Notes under the pieces: generated by a model
Seen by the model: the letters and a program-made list of their open reading frames with translations, nothing else
What the model was told of the DNA's origin: nothing
Databases searched by the model: none
Position numbers and translations under genes: made by a program
Shown: positions 32,542 through 40,769 of the stretch, one piece after another
Position numbering within the stretch: the stretch's first letter is position 1
Layout of the letters: each line of letters starts with the position of its first letter
IMG/VR virus record: IMGVR_UViG_3300021961_000145
Coordinates: 1-49,449 of that record
Reading direction: 5' to 3' (one strand)
DNA from: a virus
Length of the DNA stretch: 49,449 nucleotides

Positions 32542-35007
32542 ATGAAAAAGGTGTTGCCAAAAGTTAAAAGAATCATAAATATGTCCTTAAAACAAGCGAA
32601 ATTTTATGGTGACGATGTAGTTAGAATAGAACACATTATAATATCATTAATAAATGACTATAATAACAATGCAATTAAAACATTGTTAAAAATGGGTGTT
32701 GATGTTGACAAACTACATAAAAAAATAGAAACAAAACTTATAAAAGAGAAGGATGACTTTGTTGAAGTTAAAATCAACTCAAAAGATATCCCGCTAGATG
32801 ATATTACAGAAAATATATTAAAAGGTGCAGAAAAAGAGTGTGATAGTTTAAATGATACCTACTTAGACACACAACACATATTACTTGCATCAGTTAAAGT
32901 TAAAAGTGATATCAGTAGTATATTAAAGAGTATGAAAGTTTCTTATAAAAATTTAAAAAGTAATATCGTAAGTTCTATTGAACCTATGGAGTCTGAAGAT
33001 GAAAATAATAAATTTAAAAAGAATAAAAATAAAACGGGTAATAAAAATGAGCAAACCCCAATATTAGACAACTTTTCAATAGATGTTACAAAGAGAGCCA
33101 TTGAAGGTAAGATTGATCCTGTTATCGGTAGAGATGATGCAATAATGAGAGTTGCACAAATTTTAGCTAGAAAGAAAAAAAACAACCCTGTTATTATAGG
33201 TGATCCTGGTGTTGGTAAGACCACAATAGTAGAAGGGTTAGCGTTAAAGATTATACAAGGAGATGCACCTAGAACGTTATTAGATAAAAGAATTGTATCA
33301 TTAGATTTAACTTCTTTAGTTGCTGGTACAAAATATAGAGGTCAATTTGAGGAAAGAATTAAGGGTGTTGTCGATGAATTAATGGAAGTTGATAACGTTA
33401 TTCTTTTTATTGATGAGGTTCATAACGTAGTAGGTGCGGGAAATAGTAGTGGTTCTATGGATGCGGCGAATGTACTTAAACCCGCATTAGCGAGAGGTGA
33501 CTTACAATTGATTGGTGCAACAACATTAGATGAATTTAGGGAACATATTGAGAAGGACGGTGCATTAACAAGAAGATTTCAACAAGTGATTATCGACCCA
33601 CCTTCAGTAGAAGACACTATTAAGATATTGACTAAAATAAAAGAGTCTTACGAATCTTATCATAAAGTATCATATTCACAAGAAACCATAGAACAATGTG
33701 TTAAAATGGCAGATAGGTATATTACCGATAGAGAGTTTCCTGATAAAGCTATAGATATTATGGATGAAGTAGGATCTAGAAGTCAGATTAATATTAAACC
33801 ACCTAAAACTATTAGTAAGTTAGAAGAACAAATTTTAGAGATTAAAGTAAAAAAGGGTGAGGTTGTAAAAAAACAAAAATATGAAGAGGCGGCGAGACTT
33901 AGAGATGAGGAAAGAATCGTTAATGAAAAGTTAGAAATAGAAAAAGATAAGTGGTTAGATAGTTTAAATATAGAAAAAACTGAGATAACACCTGAAGATG
34001 TTAATGAAGTTGTTGCTAGTATGACTGGTATTCCACTAAAAAGAATCAGTGGGGATCAAGGAAAAAGAATGTTAGAGATGGAATCAGAAATGAAAAAATC
34101 TATAATAGGTCAAGAAATGGCGTTAGATAAGATTGCAAAATCTTTAAGAAGAAATAGAGTAGGTATTAGAAATCCTAAAAAACCAATTGGTTCATTTATG
34201 TTCTTAGGCCCAACAGGTGTTGGTAAAACTCATATTGCGAAAAAATTGGCGGAATATATGTTTGGAGATGAAGATTCCCTTATTAGATTAGATATGTCTG
34301 AGTTTCAAGAAAAACATTCAATTTCTAGATTAATAGGTTCTCCTCCCGGATATGTGGGACATGAAGATGGTGGACAACTTACTGAAAAAGTAAGAAGAAA
34401 ACCATACTCTATTGTGTTATTCGATGAGATAGAAAAGGCTCACAGAGAAATTTATAATACACTATTACAAATGTTAGATGATGGACAATTAACAGATAGT
34501 GCGGGTAGAAGAGTAAACTTTAAAAATTGTATGGTTATTATGACATCTAATGTAGGTGTTAAAAAATTACAAGACTTTGGAACTGGTGTTGGTTTTGGTA
34601 CTAAATCTAAATTGGAAAAACAAGATGAGATTAAAGAAAGTATGTTAACCGATGAACTCAAAAAACAATTTACACCAGAATTCTTAAATAGATTGGATGA
34701 TGTTATTATATTTAAATCTCTCACTAAAGAACAAATAAGTAGTATTGTAGATTTAGAAATAGATAAATTAGTGAAAAGAGTGTCTGAAATTGGATTTACT
34801 TTACAAATAAATAAAACTGCGAAAGATTATTTGGTAGATGTTGGGTACGATGAGGAATATGGTGCAAGACCTTTAAATAGGGCAATACAAAAACATATTG
34901 AAGATCCTTTATCTGAAGAAATTTTAAGTGGTAGAGCGGAAGAAGGACAAACAATAAAGGTTAGTTATTCTAAGTCAAAAGAGGAAATTGTAATAAAAAT
35001 CTCTTAA
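32542..35007 (+). CDS. ClpC/ClpA-family AAA+ unfoldase
   Basis: The 821-residue Hsp100 protein has an N-domain (about 1-150), AAA-1 with GDPGVGKT (220-227) and ILFIDEVHN (287-295), a short middle domain with a UVR-like helix KYEEAARLRDEE (446-457), and AAA-2 with GPTGVGKT (556-563) and VLFDEIEKA. The short M domain makes it ClpC/ClpA-like, not a ClpB disaggregase. In AAA-2 the GTGVGFG loop (680-686) matches the VGF loop by which ClpC docks on ClpP. No phage ClpP is seen here, so it may recruit host ClpP to degrade chosen proteins. A full-length Clp unfoldase is unusual in a phage. Confidence 0.93.
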   Translation: MKKVLPKVKRIINMSLKQAKFYGDDVVRIEHIIISLINDYNNNAIKTLLKMGVDVDKLHKKIETKLIKEKDDFVEVKINSKDIPLDDITENILKGAEKECDSLNDTYLDTQHILLASVKVKSDISSILKSMKVSYKNLKSNIVSSIEPMESEDENNKFKKNKNKTGNKNEQTPILDNFSIDVTKRAIEGKIDPVIGRDDAIMRVAQILARKKKNNPVIIGDPGVGKTTIVEGLALKIIQGDAPRTLLDKRIVSLDLTSLVAGTKYRGQFEERIKGVVDELMEVDNVILFIDEVHNVVGAGNSSGSMDAANVLKPALARGDLQLIGATTLDEFREHIEKDGALTRRFQQVIIDPPSVEDTIKILTKIKESYESYHKVSYSQETIEQCVKMADRYITDREFPDKAIDIMDEVGSRSQINIKPPKTISKLEEQILEIKVKKGEVVKKQKYEEAARLRDEERIVNEKLEIEKDKWLDSLNIEKTEITPEDVNEVVASMTGIPLKRISGDQGKRMLEMESEMKKSIIGQEMALDKIAKSLRRNRVGIRNPKKPIGSFMFLGPTGVGKTHIAKKLAEYMFGDEDSLIRLDMSEFQEKHSISRLIGSPPGYVGHEDGGQLTEKVRRKPYSIVLFDEIEKAHREIYNTLLQMLDDGQLTDSAGRRVNFKNCMVIMTSNVGVKKLQDFGTGVGFGTKSKLEKQDEIKESMLTDELKKQFTPEFLNRLDDVIIFKSLTKEQISSIVDLEIDKLVKRVSEIGFTLQINKTAKDYLVDVGYDEEYGARPLNRAIQKHIEDPLSEEILSGRAEEGQTIKVSYSKSKEEIVIKIS

Positions 35008-35011
35008 AAAT

Positions 35012-35042
35012 TTTGTAGATTAAAAACTTTTTACTATATTTG
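35012..35042 (+). promoter_or_regulatory. Bacteroidota-type promoter for the first CAP-like gene
   Basis: TTTG (35012-35015) and TATATTTG (35035-35042) are separated by 19 bp; the ATG at 35059 follows after 16 bases. Confidence 0.8.
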
Positions 35043-35058
35043 TTTAAAATCAAACAAT

Positions 35059-35631
35059 ATGAAAAAGGTAATGACATTATTAATAGTATTCATACCACTA
35101 TTTATCTATTCACAAAATAATCCCGCAAAATTTTATGATAAAAATAAAACTTCTTACCCGATAGATGGAGAAATACTTAATTTATGTTCTAATTTTGCGA
35201 AAAGTGAAATAAATAAAGATAGTTTAATAAATGAAATTTATGTTTTATTTAATGAATATAGAAAATACGTTGGTCTGGACACCTTGATTTTAGACACCAA
35301 CCTATCTAAAGCTGCGGAAATACAATCTAAATACTGTCTATCTATTAAAGAAGTAACTCATGAAAACAAAAATTTCCCCACACCCAAAGATAGGTTAAAT
35401 AAAACTGTAAATGGTGATATAAAATGGACAGGTGAAATAATAACTATTTCTGATTTTTTAATTGGGTTATGTAGAAATAGGAGTTTAAGTGAGAGTGTCT
35501 TAGATAGTTTTTTTAATAGTTCGGCACATAAAAATATTATAGAACAAAGTGATTCTACGAAAATTGGGATTTCAGTACAAAAATTTAAAGATATAGTTTA
35601 TACGGTAATAATATTTGGTAAAAATAAATAA
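35059..35631 (+). CDS. exported CAP/SCP-like protein, 190 aa
   Basis: The N-terminus MKKVMTLLIVFIPLFIYSQN is a signal peptide with likely cleavage near YSQ. The mature part has CAP-superfamily features: FNEYRKYVGLDTLILDTNL with KAAEIQSKYC, then THEN, the central TGEIIT, and FFNSSAHKNIIEQS near the C-terminus, the last matching the 'W..S.gH..ni' element. CAP proteins are secreted and act on lipids, membranes or other proteins. It has its own host-type promoter. Promoter, leader and signal peptide are almost identical to the gene at 37927, so the two are paralogues. Confidence 0.7.
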   Translation: MKKVMTLLIVFIPLFIYSQNNPAKFYDKNKTSYPIDGEILNLCSNFAKSEINKDSLINEIYVLFNEYRKYVGLDTLILDTNLSKAAEIQSKYCLSIKEVTHENKNFPTPKDRLNKTVNGDIKWTGEIITISDFLIGLCRNRSLSESVLDSFFNSSAHKNIIEQSDSTKIGISVQKFKDIVYTVIIFGKNK

Positions 35632-35639
35632 TAATAATC

Positions 35640-37820
35640 CTATCCACCATAAGCTTCTGGACAAACCTTAGTTTTTTTAGGTTTACTTTGATTTACCCCC
35701 CCTTCAACACCACCATTTTTAGGTAATTTAAATCTTAATCTTAATTCCGCACCTATAATTGGTATTTTTATTTGACCTTTATATTTTGGGGGTGACGCAA
35801 ATGTTACTGGATAGTCACCACCTGATATAATCTCAACAATACCATTATCTTTTTCCGGTTTGGGGGGTATTTCTTTAACACCATTAAATACTACAGTAAT
35901 ACTAACTTTAGTGTATTTATATTTTTCATAATCCTCTCTATTGGAATGTGGTTCGCCATATTCATCACGGCTACCCTTAACTCTTTTAGCACCGTCACCT
36001 GTTGAATATCCTGTTTTGTTGCCAGTAATGTAGTTTGTCATTGGTTGGTCACCTTTAGGTATAAATTTAAATCCTGAAGGTGGGTTTGGCCCACTAGTCC
36101 CATCACCGTTTGATCCCTTCCAGTCTAATTCTATTTTAGTACCTGAGTCCATAACTAAACCATCATCTTTTAATTTCCCCAAAGTCTCCTCAATGTAGTC
36201 TTTAGCAGTTTTCATTCGTTCATTAGCTAATTGTGCAAATGTCATGTCTTCCGCTCCACCTGTGTTCCTAAACCTAGATGCTGAAGAAATTATTTTAATT
36301 TCGCTAACATATCCTCTCCATCCGTTTTCCCATTTAACAGCTGCCATATTATCTAGTTGTAATTTAATTCTTTCTGCAATACTGTTTACCCCCTCTACTA
36401 ATTTTGGCGCATCTTTTAATTCATATCTATTATCTACAAACATCTGAATTGGGGTTTCTCCTTCAGGTATAGTAAAATCGACAGAAATATTTTCTCCTGT
36501 ATTTTCATCTCCCGGATCTTCTATATCTGTCATCCATTTTAAATTACCTACCCTAACATATTTCCAATCATATTTTTCTAAACCTTCTAAATATCTTTGT
36601 ATTACATATACAGTATATTCTTTATAACCATCTTCTCTTGTGTCATTTGGATCATCAGGTTCTCCCGTCAACTCCGCCCAATTAGTTTTGGATGTAGAGT
36701 CCATTTTTTGTTTTAAAAACTTTTCATTTTCTTTAATATACGCATCCCATTGATCTTGTGGGATAGTTATTTTTGTAGATTCATCACCAATTTTCTTTAA
36801 GTAAACAGTTTGACCTTCTTTTTTTATACTACCCTTACCAATAGTTTTGTACTTTGTAACACCAATTCTTAATCGACTACCCTGAAAAGATCCCTTACCT
36901 TTTTTATCTACCCAAACCTTAATAAATCTTTTATATTTTTTTGGTCTTTTTTTGAACCATTGTTTAAATTTTTTCTTAAGCCATTTAATTGCATTAGCAA
37001 TACCTTTTGCTGCTGCCTCTAATAGTTTCCAAAGTCCTACACCTGCAGTCCAAACAATCATAGTAGGGAACATAGCAGAGTCAACTATTCTTCTCCAAAA
37101 CCAAACAAGAACTTTACTGAGTCCACAACAAGCTTTATTTTTTCTTGAACAATTACAAATGGTAAAAAGTATTTGGTTATATCTTTTATTCTGCCAAATA
37201 AATAAATCTGCGCCCCTTTGTCGCCATACACAATTACTATCTTTTAAACAAATCATGTCTTTCCAGTACTCCTTATAATCCCACTCTCTGTTATCTATAC
37301 CATATTCATTAATTAAATCAAAACTTTCGTTTGTTTGCGTATCACCACTTGTTTGCGTATCACCACTTGTTTGTGTACCCATTTCTCCAGCATTTTCTAT
37401 TGTAAAATAACCAAAAGTACCATCTTTTTCATTTGCAGTTAATATTATTTTACCTATTAACTTATCCATATCTTGAGAATCTTTAATTTCGACATTTGAA
37501 ACGTTTGGTTCTATAAGTTCTTTCATAAATTCCTCAAACTCTGGAGTATCCATAATTTCTTCGTCAGGGATTTCCTCAAACTCTTTGTCTTCCACAGTTT
37601 GCACTTGATTTTGTTCTTCTTGTTCCATTAACAACAAATCTTTTTTCCAATCAAAGTCGTCCTCTTCTGTTAATAAAAAACTATTGTTTATTTTTTCCTT
37701 TATAAAGGATTCTTCAACCAATGTATCAAACGAAGTAGTATTTTCCACATATTCTTTAGAATCGAAGTTCATTAACTTCCTCATTCTATATATTTCTTCT
37801 GTTAAATTTTGTTTTTTCAT
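35640..37820 (-). CDS. tagged protein with OmpA-like domain, 726 aa
   Basis: The leader MKKQNLTEEIYRMRKLMNFD has LTE (6-8) and the form '(I/L)xEE(I/L)xxM(K/R)(K/R)LMxF' shared with the 661-aa protein. Cys-rich residues near 205-235 precede a hydrophobic segment (about 240-270, FPTMIVWTAGVGLWKLLEAA) and a very basic stretch. Residues about 490-650 resemble an OmpA-like domain: IKIISSASRFRNTGG, then TFAQLANERMKTAKDYIE. It may insert in or span the envelope and bind peptidoglycan during DNA entry. It is the convergent partner of the first CAP-like gene. Confidence 0.65.
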   Translation of the reverse strand: MKKQNLTEEIYRMRKLMNFDSKEYVENTTSFDTLVEESFIKEKINNSFLLTEEDDFDWKKDLLLMEQEEQNQVQTVEDKEFEEIPDEEIMDTPEFEEFMKELIEPNVSNVEIKDSQDMDKLIGKIILTANEKDGTFGYFTIENAGEMGTQTSGDTQTSGDTQTNESFDLINEYGIDNREWDYKEYWKDMICLKDSNCVWRQRGADLFIWQNKRYNQILFTICNCSRKNKACCGLSKVLVWFWRRIVDSAMFPTMIVWTAGVGLWKLLEAAAKGIANAIKWLKKKFKQWFKKRPKKYKRFIKVWVDKKGKGSFQGSRLRIGVTKYKTIGKGSIKKEGQTVYLKKIGDESTKITIPQDQWDAYIKENEKFLKQKMDSTSKTNWAELTGEPDDPNDTREDGYKEYTVYVIQRYLEGLEKYDWKYVRVGNLKWMTDIEDPGDENTGENISVDFTIPEGETPIQMFVDNRYELKDAPKLVEGVNSIAERIKLQLDNMAAVKWENGWRGYVSEIKIISSASRFRNTGGAEDMTFAQLANERMKTAKDYIEETLGKLKDDGLVMDSGTKIELDWKGSNGDGTSGPNPPSGFKFIPKGDQPMTNYITGNKTGYSTGDGAKRVKGSRDEYGEPHSNREDYEKYKYTKVSITVVFNGVKEIPPKPEKDNGIVEIISGGDYPVTFASPPKYKGQIKIPIIGAELRLRFKLPKNGGVEGGVNQSKPKKTKVCPEAYGG
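37333..37380 (-). repeat. 18-bp tandem repeats in the OmpA-like gene
   Basis: Two exact 18-bp units (37333-37350, 37351-37368) and a partial third encode the hexapeptide DTQTSG repeated, a short flexible linker. Confidence 0.85.
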
Positions 37821-37839
37821 ATTTTAAATAATATATATT

Positions 37840-37847
37840 ATAAATAT
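37840..37847 (-). promoter_or_regulatory. ATATTTAT box (putative phage late promoter)
   Basis: CAATATATTTATAATATAT lies 19 bases upstream of the ATG at 37820. Confidence 0.45.
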
Positions 37848-37878
37848 ATTGTAATCTTAAAAAAAAAACATTGTTTTA

Positions 37879-37910
37879 TTTGTTTTATAAGATTATTTGT
37901 TTTATATTTG
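37879..37910 (+). promoter_or_regulatory. Bacteroidota-type promoter for the second CAP-like gene
   Basis: TTTG (37879-37882) and TATATTTG (37903-37910) are separated by 20 bp; 16 bases follow to the ATG at 37927, the same spacing as at 35059. Confidence 0.8.
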
Positions 37911-37926
37911 TATAAAATCAAACAAT

Positions 37927-38538
37927 ATGAAAAAGGTAATGACATTATTATTAGTATTAGTAACCTTAAATGGTTATAGTCAAACCAAAATAGATAACTC
38001 TAAAATAGAAAGATTATGTTTTGAGTTACATAATAGCCACAGAGATACTTCTCACCAAAGAAAAATTTCGAAAGATTGTAAAAAAGCAACTGATTATCAA
38101 ATTGATTATCTATTCAAAAATAATTTAGTTAGTCATGAAAATCCAAATTATGGATTTAAAAAACCATCAGAAAGATATTCTAAATTTAATACAGATAGTA
38201 TAAAAATTAAATCATTACAAAATAAAAGAGGTTGGGTTAAATTTGAAAAGACTTCTTATGCTGGTGAGATAATAACTATGGGCTCTGGTCATATTTACAA
38301 AAAAGATTCTCTTTTGGAAATCAGCATATCAAAACAAATAATAAAAAATTTTGTTTCTTGTCCAGGTCATTACTATATAATGAAAGACGTTTCATATGAA
38401 ACAATTCGAGAGTTTGGTTATTTTTCTGTAAGAACAAAAATATTAGAGGAAACTAATGACACTGTAAAAGTATATTTTTTATGTGTTGGTATGTTTGGTA
38501 GTGAGATGTATACAAACCCTGAATGGATTGTAAAATAA
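37927..38538 (+). CDS. exported CAP-like protein, paralogue of the 35059 gene, 203 aa
   Basis: The start is the ATG at 37927, not an upstream TTG inside the promoter. MKKVMTLLLVLVTLNGYSQT is a signal peptide differing from the first paralogue at few positions. The mature part keeps VSHEN, AGEIITMGSG and IIKNFVSCPGHYYIM, which align with THEN, TGEIIT and FFNSSAHKNII of the paralogue, but is otherwise diverged and has extra Lys-rich loops. Both are probably secreted effectors acting in the periplasm or on the surface. A G/C hairpin follows the stop. Confidence 0.7.
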   Translation: MKKVMTLLLVLVTLNGYSQTKIDNSKIERLCFELHNSHRDTSHQRKISKDCKKATDYQIDYLFKNNLVSHENPNYGFKKPSERYSKFNTDSIKIKSLQNKRGWVKFEKTSYAGEIITMGSGHIYKKDSLLEISISKQIIKNFVSCPGHYYIMKDVSYETIREFGYFSVRTKILEETNDTVKVYFLCVGMFGSEMYTNPEWIVK

Positions 38539-38542
38539 AAAA

Positions 38543-38561
38543 GGGGGTATAACCAACCCCC
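38543..38561. terminator. bidirectional terminator between convergent genes
   Basis: GGGGG (38543-38547) pairs with CCCCC (38557-38561). On the - strand it is followed by TTTTTTATTTT, serving the 661-aa gene; on the + strand a weaker T-rich stretch follows. Confidence 0.8.
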
Positions 38562-38594
38562 TTATTTGTCTATTTGTTATTAATATAATCCTGT

Positions 38595-40580
38595 TTAATC
38601 TCTACGTTTTCGATCATTGATATCCATTTGGATATCATACAATTTTATTTCTTCTTTTCTACGAAGTTGTTCTAAATTTTTTAAGTCTTTACCTATTGCT
38701 TTTTGAACTTTTTTACCTAAATATCTTAATTGTTTATCACTATATCTAGGTTCAGAACTTAACATATCCATTATTATTTTTTTCTTACTAGGTGGTGATG
38801 ATGTTTTATTAGTACACCCCATAGGTATCAAACTATAAGTAAATCCGTACAATCTATAATATGTTTCATTTTTTACATTTATAACATCTTCAGGTTTATA
38901 CGCATAAAATGCATCTTTATTGGGTTTAGGAAAACATATGCCGGCCACCTCTAAAAATTCATAATCACAAAATGGGTACCATGTTTGAAAAAATGATTTT
39001 TGGGAACCGGCAATCATAGCATTCCCTCTATTTCCTTTTTCACCTTCTAAAGTTACATCACCAGCACTTGTCTTTATAACTAAATTATATCCCTCTAAAG
39101 ATGCCTTTACACCGTATGAATATTTATGTAACATATTTATTGTTCCTCTATCAGGTGAATCTTTTTTCATAAAAATATTATTTTCACTAACGTATACTTC
39201 TTCACCTTTTCTTAAAACAGTGAATTTTTTTACACCTGAAGGAGTATTGATGTTAGCTAATTCGACAGAATATCCAGCACTTTCTAAATCATCAATTAAT
39301 ATTTTAATGGGGGTTGAATCTTGTCTATTTATGTTATTATATCTATGTAAAGGAGCGTTAAATCGTAATTGTATACTTCTATATTGTTCACCACGATATT
39401 GTTCTCCCTTCCCATAATATTCTATAGAGGGTAATTCTTTTATAACTAAATCAACTCCTAATTTTTCTTTAACTCTTTGTAAAAAAACTTTTTTATATTC
39501 AGTTGCCCTATTAGTCGCTAAAAATTTATTCATATCGTGTTTCATTTGTACACTTCTTTCCTTTCTCGGTAACTTTTCAATACCGCCATAGTCATGATCT
39601 AACCCGCCAGTACAAGGTGGACCAGGTAACCATCCAGGTGCTGCGGCATCTGCTTGACCTAATATTGTAATATTTGTTAGTTTAGAAAGTGCCGTTTTCC
39701 CTTCAACATCTGGTGGAGCGGATATATATTTTTTTAATCTTTCTATAATTATATCCATTTCTCTTACCACATCAGGATCTGACATATTTGGTTTTATCAT
39801 ATTATCACAATATGTTTTAACCGTTTTATTTATATCTACATCATCAAAAGTAATATCTACAAATTCTTGTGGGTCAGGATTAGGTGATAATTTTGTGGAC
39901 CCTGGTTTTGTTATTGCTTCTAATAAATTTAATCTTCTTGCTTCAGGAAATTCAGTATTAGGGTTTGGTATATTATACGCATTTGCATATGTTTGAGAAT
40001 CTCCAATATCTAAAATAATGCTCCCTGTGGTGTTGCCATTCCAATTACTTCCTTTAGAAATAGATTCTCTATTTTTTAATTCTTCTTTGTAGTTTAAGTT
40101 ATCTTCAATAATTGACTCAACATAATCGTCAAGTTCAACATCTGAAACAATTCTTTCAGAATTTCCAAACTCATCCACTCTGACAGAACGTAATTTTTTA
40201 AATTTCTCATTCTCTTTTAATTGAGAAAAAAGTAACACATCACCTGTAGTATTAAAAAGTTTATTACCCTCCTTTGTTGGTAAAAATTTTCCAGTTTCAA
40301 CCTTTAATGTCCCAATTTCTATTAATTTTGGTTTTCCATTTTTTTTAAAAATCATAAGAAAATACTTATCTTCACCAAAAAAATCGACAGATTCATTTAG
40401 TCTTTGACTTTCTATTTTATTCAACCCCTTTTCCAATAAAATATTTTTTACTTCAGTACTCTTATTGAAATTTTCTTCCGCTAATGAATCATGAGAATTT
40501 TCATTAATGCTAAATGACATTAATCTCTTCATTTTATTAAGTTCTTCGTTAATATTTTGTGGGGACTTACCTCTTCTCAT
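38595..40580 (-). CDS. tagged protein with OmpA-like segment, 661 aa
   Basis: The leader MRRGKSPQNINEELNKMKRL then MSFSINEN carries INE twice and LAE further on, and has the same 'xEExxxMKRLMxF' form as the 726-aa protein. Residues about 300-365 resemble an OmpA-like core: TNITILGQADAAAPG, then KFLATNRATEYKKVFLQRVK, equivalent to 'I.G.TD....N..LS..RA..V...L'. The C-terminal helical end is charged. It is the convergent partner of the second CAP-like gene, repeating the layout 35059-37820. I infer an internal protein acting at the envelope. Confidence 0.65.
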   Translation of the reverse strand: MRRGKSPQNINEELNKMKRLMSFSINENSHDSLAEENFNKSTEVKNILLEKGLNKIESQRLNESVDFFGEDKYFLMIFKKNGKPKLIEIGTLKVETGKFLPTKEGNKLFNTTGDVLLFSQLKENEKFKKLRSVRVDEFGNSERIVSDVELDDYVESIIEDNLNYKEELKNRESISKGSNWNGNTTGSIILDIGDSQTYANAYNIPNPNTEFPEARRLNLLEAITKPGSTKLSPNPDPQEFVDITFDDVDINKTVKTYCDNMIKPNMSDPDVVREMDIIIERLKKYISAPPDVEGKTALSKLTNITILGQADAAAPGWLPGPPCTGGLDHDYGGIEKLPRKERSVQMKHDMNKFLATNRATEYKKVFLQRVKEKLGVDLVIKELPSIEYYGKGEQYRGEQYRSIQLRFNAPLHRYNNINRQDSTPIKILIDDLESAGYSVELANINTPSGVKKFTVLRKGEEVYVSENNIFMKKDSPDRGTINMLHKYSYGVKASLEGYNLVIKTSAGDVTLEGEKGNRGNAMIAGSQKSFFQTWYPFCDYEFLEVAGICFPKPNKDAFYAYKPEDVINVKNETYYRLYGFTYSLIPMGCTNKTSSPPSKKKIIMDMLSSEPRYSDKQLRYLGKKVQKAIGKDLKNLEQLRRKEEIKLYDIQMDINDRKRRD

Positions 40581-40591
40581 AAAAATATTTT

Positions 40592-40744
40592 TTATCCTCT
40601 ACGTCTTCTTGGTGAGGGTGCAGTTCTTCTACGTGATTCTGAAATTTGATTTCTTTTTTCTCTTTTTACTTCATTAACGATTCTTTCAATCATTGACACC
40701 ATTTCTGATTCTGTAAGTCTAATAGTTTTTTTACCTCTTCTCAT
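40592..40744 (-). CDS. 50-aa tagged protamine-like peptide
   Basis: The frame ATG 40742-40744 to TAA 40592-40594 encodes MRRGKKTIRLTESEMVSMIE, then RIVNEVKRE and a tail ending RRRTAPSPRRRRG. The first half is a clear copy of the shared leader, with LTE and VNE. The rest after that site is extremely Arg-rich, like DNA-condensing protamines. After cleavage only about 20 basic residues would remain, a good candidate for neutralising packaged DNA. The gene fills the gap between two tagged genes. It is too small for default gene callers. Confidence 0.7.
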   Translation of the reverse strand: MRRGKKTIRLTESEMVSMIERIVNEVKREKRNQISESRRRTAPSPRRRRG

Positions 40745-40769
40745 TTTTTTATTATTTTATTTTTTATTA

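Noticed and set aside
37333-37380. CRISPR-like direct repeats
   Set aside because: Units are contiguous with no spacers, in frame, and encode a hexapeptide linker; no cas genes are present.
37897-37926. Upstream TTG start for the second CAP-like gene
   Set aside because: It would translate through the TATATTTG promoter element and add residues in front of a signal peptide; the ATG at 37927 matches the paralogue exactly.
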